This document shows, piece by piece, positions 40,029-44,550 of a stretch of DNA of 44,550 nucleotides (position 1 is its first letter; each line of letters opens with the position of its first letter). Origin of the DNA: Candidatus Peribacteria bacterium (GTDB taxonomy: Bacteria > Patescibacteriota > Gracilibacteria > Peribacterales > Peribacteraceae); the NCBI GenBank assembly GCA_943350395.1, contig CALRAD010000009.1:1-44550 (forward strand). The letters are read 5' to 3'. Made by a program: the position numbers and the translations under genes. Below the pieces are notes generated by a model. That model was not told where the DNA came from. It was given only the letters and a program-made list of their open reading frames with translations, and did no database searches.

Positions 40029-40094
40029 GGTCCGGCGCTACAATGTCGGTGGAGCTCCTTATTGGAACGTATCACAGAATATTCTGGACTACGG

Positions 40095-40559
40095 TTAGGG
40101 GTGTAATAGCTTCTTTTCCAGAATGTAATAGTCACCCTTTATGCGGTTCTTCTTTAAAGAAAGCACTGTATATCCCAGCTTTTCATAGAATCCTTTTGCC
40201 GTCGTCGAAGAATGAAGGAGGAAACTTTTGACTCCCATTTTGCGCACCATATCTTCTATTTTTTTCATGAGTTTCCTGCCAACGCCTTTTTGAATGAAGT
40301 CCTTGCGCACGTACAGACCCCCCATTTCTTCGGGTGATTTCTTTCTGATATCGGCATAGCCGACGATCTTTCCATCTTGAACGGCTACGTATCTAAGAAA
40401 CGGATCATCTTGTAGCTGGAACTCAACCGTATTCCACCGCTTACTCCAACGTGCAATCTGAGATGGCGTGTAATCGTGCTTATTGATAGCACGAATTGTT
40501 GCCTTTCGCAGTGCAGAAAGCTCTTTTGCATCTTCCAATGTAGCCTTTCTAATTCGCAT
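40095..40559 (-). CDS. GNAT family N-acetyltransferase
   Basis: A 154-residue GCN5-type acetyltransferase with MRIRKATLEDAKELSALR at the start, YVAVQDGKIVGYADI in the central sheet, and the acetyl-CoA pyrophosphate loop in GGLYVRKDFIQKGVGRKLM (Q-x-x-G-x-G/K type), then FYEKLGYTVLS at the end. Substrate unknown. Its start follows the stop of the GIY-YIG gene after one base (TAATATG), so the two are translationally coupled; the ATG at 40559 is chosen for that reason. Confidence 0.9.
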   Translation of the reverse strand: MRIRKATLEDAKELSALRKATIRAINKHDYTPSQIARWSKRWNTVEFQLQDDPFLRYVAVQDGKIVGYADIRKKSPEEMGGLYVRKDFIQKGVGRKLMKKIEDMVRKMGVKSFLLHSSTTAKGFYEKLGYTVLSLKKNRIKGDYYILEKKLLHP

Positions 40560-40560
40560 A

Positions 40561-40809
40561 TTATTTTTTCGGCAAAAAATGTTTGAATCTAAAAGCACTT
40601 CCCGATCCAGTTTTCATATGCTTTTCAAATGCAATCGCTTTTTTCTCTTCCCGAAATCCGCAGAACCATTCAATTTTCCATGGCCTCTTATTCTTCGTTG
40701 CTGTGACTGAGCCTTCATTATGTTCTTTCAATCGTTCGTTCAAGTTTGTCGTGTGTCCAACATACTGATCACCATTTTCAGCCTTGAGAATGTAGACGAA
40801 ATGCCACAT
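40561..40809 (-). CDS. GIY-YIG domain protein, second copy type
   Basis: An 82-residue GIY-YIG protein: MWHFVYILKAENGDQYVGHT at the start, NLNERLKEHNEGS with the conserved Arg and His, and FEKHMKTGSGSAFRFKHF. It is of the YhbQ-like group but not closely related to the copy at 26263. TATAAT ends six bases before the ATG, so the mRNA is leaderless. First gene of a pair with the GNAT gene. Confidence 0.9.
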   Translation of the reverse strand: MWHFVYILKAENGDQYVGHTTNLNERLKEHNEGSVTATKNKRPWKIEWFCGFREEKKAIAFEKHMKTGSGSAFRFKHFLPKK

Positions 40810-40906
40810 GCATTCATTATACCTGTCAGCCAGACTACGCGCTCTCGCTCTACCACGGACTAGGTTTTTGAGTAGGACTTCTACAACAAAGCAGCGCTAC
40901 GTCCGG

Positions 40907-40979
40907 CAGCCTACGCTTTTTAAGGTACAGCAAAGACTGGCCTGCCGGCCGAAGCACCTTCGCAAAGGTGCGTAGGCTG
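40907..40979. repeat. Nested palindromic repeat before the NYN gene
   Basis: CAGCCTACGC (40907-40916) and GCGTAGGCTG (40970-40979) are perfect inverted arms. Within them are GGCCTGCCGGCC and the hairpin GCACCTT-CGCA-AAGGTGC. The remainder of 40810-41055 shows no gene; the repeat is its only clear content apart from promoters on both sides. Confidence 0.7.
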
Positions 40980-41055
40980 GAGCGCCAAACTCGACGCTAT
41001 TAGAACCGCGATGTGTTCCGGGGTGGCACTCGTCTGATGTACGATGACACCCGAC

Positions 41056-41730
41056 ATGACCGCACCGTTTTTCAATCTCAAAGGCAAGACGCTCGTCCTC
41101 ATCGACTGGGCAAACGTATTCCACGCGCAGCGCAAGAACGGCTGGGCGGTCGACACGCGTAAGCTGTTTTCCCTTTTCAAGGGACATGAGAACATTCACG
41201 ACATCGTTCTCTTTCATGGAACGGACCAACACGCAAAGTCGGAACTCTTCCTCAAAGAACAAGCTGCAATCGGCTATCGCATCGTGACAAAGGCCGTGAA
41301 GAAGGTACCGGTGACCACGGACCACGAGGGCAATCTGCTTGCGAAGCCGATACTGAGACGCAAGTGTGATTTCGATGTCGAGATCGCCAAGGAGATTCTC
41401 CTGAGCCTCGATGGCTACCAATGTTTCATCCTTTTGAGCGGAGATGGCGACTACGCTCCGATTTTCGATGTGCTCCGAGAGCATCGCAAGCAAGCTATTC
41501 TTGTCTTTCCGAAGGGAGGACTCGGTCGTGAGTACTTGGAAAACGAGCGATCTTTCTCTGTTCTCTCGAACGTCTGTGTCCCTTCATCGAGACAAAAAAA
41601 TTATCCCAGCGGGACCAAAGTCCAACTGGGCATGATTGACTCTATTATAGCAATACCCCGAATCTCGTCAAAGCAAAAAGTCCTGATTGCTCAGGACCCC
41701 TTACCGACCGAGGACACCCCGATCCACTAG
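41056..41730 (+). CDS. NYN domain (PIN-like) protein 1
   Basis: A 224-residue protein with an N-terminal NYN/LabA-like (DUF88) domain of the PIN-like nuclease superfamily. It has LVLIDWANVFHAQRKNGW with the first acidic residue, RKCDFDVEIAKEILL with two more, and FILLSGDGDYAPIFDVLRE. The acidic residues for metal binding are all present, so RNase activity is likely. The last 55 residues look disordered. The ATG at 41056 is preferred because TACGAT (41040-41045) overlaps the ATG at 41044. Confidence 0.87.
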   Translation: MTAPFFNLKGKTLVLIDWANVFHAQRKNGWAVDTRKLFSLFKGHENIHDIVLFHGTDQHAKSELFLKEQAAIGYRIVTKAVKKVPVTTDHEGNLLAKPILRRKCDFDVEIAKEILLSLDGYQCFILLSGDGDYAPIFDVLREHRKQAILVFPKGGLGREYLENERSFSVLSNVCVPSSRQKNYPSGTKVQLGMIDSIIAIPRISSKQKVLIAQDPLPTEDTPIH

Positions 41731-41771
41731 CTACAGTATATCCATTGTATGGACAGTCATCCACCATTTTC

Positions 41772-42728
41772 TCAATATGAAGACTTCACATTATTTGCCT
41801 CAGATTTGGGAAAGCAGATCGTACCATGTGCATTAAATAAGGGATGCATCCATTCTCCTGAATTTAAGGACAATTTTTTCATCTCTGTAATAAGTGCTTT
41901 GTTTGAAATAATTGAGATGGCACCAAGCACATTTTTCCCATCAGCTGATTCCTTGAGATAACGCCATGCATCATGGTAATAGGATGACTCATTGGTAATC
42001 GCAGATCGATCAAATATTACAGCTAAATGATATGGACTGTATTCCCAATCATGACCAAGAAAAGTATCTGCATGGGAATCGCTTTCTCTATAAGGTCTTA
42101 TGCTATTATCAAAAATCATCCTTATTTCTTCTTTTGTTGCATGACGAGGATCTTCTAAAAGTCGTGAATATGCCTCTTGAGTTTTTGGATCAAAATTATC
42201 ATCCTCTTTAATTTTTTCCTGGCCTCTCATTTTTCCTAATCCATGAAGTTCCCCTTCATAGGGGAACCATTTCTGAATTTTTTCAGCAAAAAGTTCCATT
42301 GTGCGCTGACGCACAGTGCGGTCGGAAATTGCTTCTTGCTTTGCTTGACCATGACAGCATTTCATCAAATTGAGCAATTCTGTATAACCTAAAATTGCGC
42401 TTGAGCCAAGCGTACCAGTCGCCGTCATCACATTCGACGTTCCAGGCCAATACCTTACAGCATGTTTTAAAAATGAAGTGAAATTGTGAGGATCTCTTTT
42501 TTCTTCCTCACTCATATCTATTTCCGAAAAAGGCCATTTTCCGCCCGTCCAGTACACCTCTTTTGGTTCTATTGTTTTTGCTTCCAACATTTTTCTGTAT
42601 TCCTCAAAATTCATAAATCTGATACCAAATTGAGAAAAATCTTGAGCACGGATCTGCTCAAGCTTCTGATACGCTATTTCTTTGGAAGGAACTTCCTCTA
42701 GCCCTCGATCGATACTATTAAGCTCCAT
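41772..42728 (-). CDS. AT-rich orphan gene, unknown
   Basis: A 318-residue soluble protein without signal or membrane span. Distinct stretches are VYWTGGKWPFSEIDMSEEEK, KHAVRYWPGTSNVMTATGTLG, IMFDNSIRPYR-like acidic-aromatic parts, and a middle segment with HDWEYSPYHLAVIFDRSAI. I recognise no family and no catalytic motif. Its base composition is clearly richer in A and T than that of all neighbours, which points to recent acquisition. It has a near-consensus promoter. Standing between two NYN genes, it may be part of an accessory module. Confidence 0.7.
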   Translation of the reverse strand: MELNSIDRGLEEVPSKEIAYQKLEQIRAQDFSQFGIRFMNFEEYRKMLEAKTIEPKEVYWTGGKWPFSEIDMSEEEKRDPHNFTSFLKHAVRYWPGTSNVMTATGTLGSSAILGYTELLNLMKCCHGQAKQEAISDRTVRQRTMELFAEKIQKWFPYEGELHGLGKMRGQEKIKEDDNFDPKTQEAYSRLLEDPRHATKEEIRMIFDNSIRPYRESDSHADTFLGHDWEYSPYHLAVIFDRSAITNESSYYHDAWRYLKESADGKNVLGAISIISNKALITEMKKLSLNSGEWMHPLFNAHGTICFPKSEANNVKSSY

Positions 42729-42971
42729 CTGTTTATTATAGCATAAATTGTCTTTATTATCAATGGAGCTCTGAGCTACAGAAAGTTAGAACTTTCCTCG
42801 AAGAAGGAAGCCTTCTCCGGCTGGTTTGAATAGACTGAATGAAATTCAGAGTGGCAGAAATACTGCCTCTACTGCCACATCATGTTTTTCTGGCTTACTA
42901 GAGACCAGAAGTGTAGTGGCATTTCATGGAACGCTATGGTGGCAGTAACCCTAGGTTCGATGATCGCCGCA
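42729..42971. other. Intergenic stretch with a strong promoter and no gene
   Basis: This 243-base gap between the orphan gene and the second NYN gene holds the orphan gene's promoter at one end and several short hairpins (for example GGCAG-AAATA-CTGCC and GAAGG-AAG-CCTTC). No open frame longer than a few codons with plausible composition was seen. Confidence 0.5.
42735..42763 (-). promoter_or_regulatory. Near-consensus promoter of the orphan gene
   Basis: Minus strand TTGATA (42758-42763), 17 bases, TATAAT with an extended TGC (42735-42743). The ATG follows six bases after the -10, giving a leaderless mRNA. Confidence 0.85.
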
Positions 42972-43640
42972 TTACAGCAATTTCGGCGGGACGTATTTCG
43001 TCACGTCCTTTGGTTGAAGCAATATCGTCCGGCTGCAGGCTTTCGTGAGTCCGAATGACTGCCCGTGCAGCGAACTTCCGACGTAGACCACTTCCTTTCC
43101 GAGCCGGATGCATTCCTCGACCGCCGGAACGAGGTCGGTATCGGAACTCACCAAGTAGGCGATGTCATAACGCCCGTCGAGCGCGAGTCGAATCATCTCA
43201 ACGGCGAGGAGGATGTCTACGCCCTTCTCGTGGAAAGAACCATCGGGATACGGTATCAAGTGGCCGAGACCGAGTTGCACGTTCTGCTTCTGGAGAAAAC
43301 GCAGGAGCTTCTGCTGATTTCCGTACAGGGTTTCGCTCTTCTCATCGCCCCTGATTCGTCGAATTCTTCCGATGTAGTAGCGAACCTCCGCGAGCGTTTC
43401 CGGCGCTACAAGTTCGGTGGAGAATGTTCGCACGTCAAAATCGATAGGAGGCCGCATCGATCCCGTACTCCCCGGCTGTGGCATCGACAGCAGCTTCTTC
43501 AGCTTGTGGTACCAGTTACTTCCATCGATGAAGACGATCGCCTTCCTGCCGCCTACGTTCGCACCAAAAGACTGCCGTCGCACCGTTTCCGGCGGGAGGG
43601 CAGTGGGTTTAGCATTCCTATTGTAGGGGGTGGGAGCCAT
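42972..43640 (-). CDS. NYN domain (PIN-like) protein 2
   Basis: A 222-residue NYN/LabA-like protein. After a disordered N-terminus of about 30 residues the domain begins KAIVFIDGSNWYHKL. It continues with EKGVDILLAVEMIRLAL and YLVSSDTDLVPAVEECIRLG, containing the expected acidic residues, and ends with a Lys/Pro-rich tail. It differs strongly from the NYN protein at 41056, so it is not a recent duplicate. TATGAT lies 12 bases before the ATG at 43640 and overlaps the upstream start codons, which are therefore rejected. Confidence 0.87.
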   Translation of the reverse strand: MAPTPYNRNAKPTALPPETVRRQSFGANVGGRKAIVFIDGSNWYHKLKKLLSMPQPGSTGSMRPPIDFDVRTFSTELVAPETLAEVRYYIGRIRRIRGDEKSETLYGNQQKLLRFLQKQNVQLGLGHLIPYPDGSFHEKGVDILLAVEMIRLALDGRYDIAYLVSSDTDLVPAVEECIRLGKEVVYVGSSLHGQSFGLTKACSRTILLQPKDVTKYVPPKLL

Positions 43641-43740
43641 AAAATCAACCGAATCATACATCATTTTCCGAGGAGAGCACTGCGCCGAAGATGATCTTTC
43701 CGCTACGGAGTGCTGTCAGATGGCAGAGAAGGCATTTTTC

Positions 43741-43749
43741 TGCTATAAT
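43741..43749 (+). promoter_or_regulatory. Extended -10 promoter of the 43761 gene
   Basis: TGC TATAAT, with no clear -35 box. The ATG lies 11 bases downstream and is preceded by AAAGGA, one of the few Shine-Dalgarno-like sequences in the window. Confidence 0.6.
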
Positions 43750-43760
43750 AAAAGGATTTT

Positions 43761-44093
43761 ATGGACACACAAACAACGAACCTGAAAAACGTCATTCTCG
43801 GCTCCATGCTGCTGTCGTCCGACCGGAAGAATAATCTTCTGGGACTTCTCCCGACATTGGATGAGAAAGGTCTGTCGACACTGAACACATTACTCCTGTC
43901 GGAATCTACAAGAATCCAGCAGATATGTGTGCTTGTATTGCAGAAAGCCGTGGATGAAAAGAATACGGAATGGTTGGAAACTCTCGATAACTATCTGCAC
44001 CAAAGCCTCCGAGAAGTCAGAAGTGCCCACGAGCAAACAAGTGACCAAAACGACAACGATCATATCAGGCACCTTTTCGACATCGCATCATGA
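43761..44093 (+). CDS. Small helical protein, unknown
   Basis: A 110-residue soluble protein, mostly helical: MDTQTTNLKNVILGSMLLSS, then LLGLLPTLDEKGLSTLNTLLL and a C-terminal acidic-polar tail with HEQTSDQNDND. No motif is recognised. The stop overlaps the start of the next gene (ATGA), so the two form an operon and their products may act together. Confidence 0.7.
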   Translation: MDTQTTNLKNVILGSMLLSSDRKNNLLGLLPTLDEKGLSTLNTLLLSESTRIQQICVLVLQKAVDEKNTEWLETLDNYLHQSLREVRSAHEQTSDQNDNDHIRHLFDIAS

Positions 44094-44550
44094 GTCCTGA
44101 ATTTTCACCCACAGGCGATGCCATCGATAAGCACCAGATCAAACTGGATGCCGCAGATGGCGTATCCGACAGCAGGATCGATGCAAAGAACGAGAAAAGT
44201 GAAGCATCGACTGGAGAAAGGCTCACAGCTCTCTATATCGGCAAAGTCAATGATCTTCAGGGAAGACTCGCAGAAGCAAAGCGCACTGTAGAAATTTTGA
44301 AGAATGCACGATCACCCCACTGGCAGCAACTGGAAAAAGTATGCAGTGAAGTTGAAAACGGACTGCTTCAAAAATTTTCCGTAGTGCATCCAGAAACGAT
44401 AACAGCAGCAGCCGAAGAGTTCGATCAGGAAATACAAACACTGATCGCAACACTGACAATCGGTATGCAGAAACAATCGGGAGAATCGAATGACAGCGCT
44501 CTCGACAAAAATACGGAGAAGCTTCGTGCTGCATGCGAAGCTGCGAAAGA
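44090..44550 (+). CDS. Helical protein, unknown (partial, cut by window end)
   Basis: Starts with the ATG inside the ATGA overlap and stays open for 153 codons to the window edge. The visible part is hydrophilic, with MSPEFSPTGDAIDKHQIKLD, a long helix with LYIGKVNDLQGRLAEAKRTV and further Glu/Gln/Lys-rich helices, suggesting a coiled coil. No membrane span. Family unknown; it is the partner of the preceding small gene. Confidence 0.7.
   Translation, partial: MSPEFSPTGDAIDKHQIKLDAADGVSDSRIDAKNEKSEASTGERLTALYIGKVNDLQGRLAEAKRTVEILKNARSPHWQQLEKVCSEVENGLLQKFSVVHPETITAAAEEFDQEIQTLIATLTIGMQKQSGESNDSALDKNTEKLRAACEAAK

Noticed and set aside
40810-40906. Possible degraded tRNA in the stretch with CTCTACCACGGACTAGG
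   Set aside because: No acceptor, anticodon or T-arm could be paired; the resemblance is limited to a few bases.

Overview
The window looks like a chromosomal segment from a bacterium of the Candidate Phyla Radiation (Patescibacteria), with a Peribacteria/Peregrinibacteria-like flavour. The evidence is a PrgI-type protein followed by a stand-alone VirB4/TraC N-terminal protein and a VirB2-like pilin, a DUF5667 protein, a one-chain ADP-forming acyl-CoA synthetase, many short envelope proteins, very compact spacing, near-absence of Shine-Dalgarno sequences and roughly balanced GC. TGA is used as an ordinary stop, which argues against the code-25 CPR lineages. Placement at lineage level is inference; no 16S gene is present.

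Layout. 1-3.3 kb: partial gene, yidD, a small membrane protein and an enlarged transketolase. 3.3-6.4 kb: a large secreted subtilase with a seven-repeat propeller, a collagen-like stalk and an eight-cysteine C-terminus, followed by a tiny gene that repeats only its N-terminal module. 6.4-8.9 kb: unknown gene, HIT protein, a repeat element and ribosomal protein S1. 9-15 kb: PrgI and VirB4-N, clpC behind a CIRCE-like operator, an AI-2E family permease and a VirB2-like pilin. 15-19.3 kb: tRNA-dihydrouridine synthase, rplA and rplK with a membrane gene between them, and two envelope genes. 19.3-25 kb: acyl-CoA synthetase, ruvB, a glycosyltransferase with a palindromic repeat inside its reading frame, and an SDR oxidoreductase. 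25-33 kb: a broken secreted-protein gene, Nudix protein, tRNA-Lys(TTT), GIY-YIG protein, tatD, tRNA-Arg(CCG), a Tat-type DUF1501/transglutaminase-like pair, an ABC-F ATPase and a methyltransferase. 33-40 kb: TrmB-type regulator, CsaA-like protein, glutamate 5-kinase, DUF5667 protein, lipoprotein, SLH protein, DUF1232 protein, a CPBP-like membrane protein with altered motif 1, and a DUF1428 protein. 40-44.5 kb: accessory stretch with GNAT, GIY-YIG and two NYN-domain proteins around an AT-rich orphan gene, then two unknown genes, the last cut by the window end.

Common threads. Many genes have a -10 box only 6-12 bases before the best start codon, so leaderless or nearly leaderless mRNA looks like the common mode. 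Several palindromic repeat families sit between genes, and at least two copies lie in frame inside conserved genes (glycosyltransferase, dus). Three exported-protein genes (25.1, 30.0 and 35.2 kb) have N-termini that look split between two frames.

The most unusual objects are the subtilase/propeller/collagen mosaic with its mini-paralog, the Tat-type DUF1501/transglutaminase pair, and the NYN accessory cluster. No CRISPR array, rRNA, transposase or prophage was seen.
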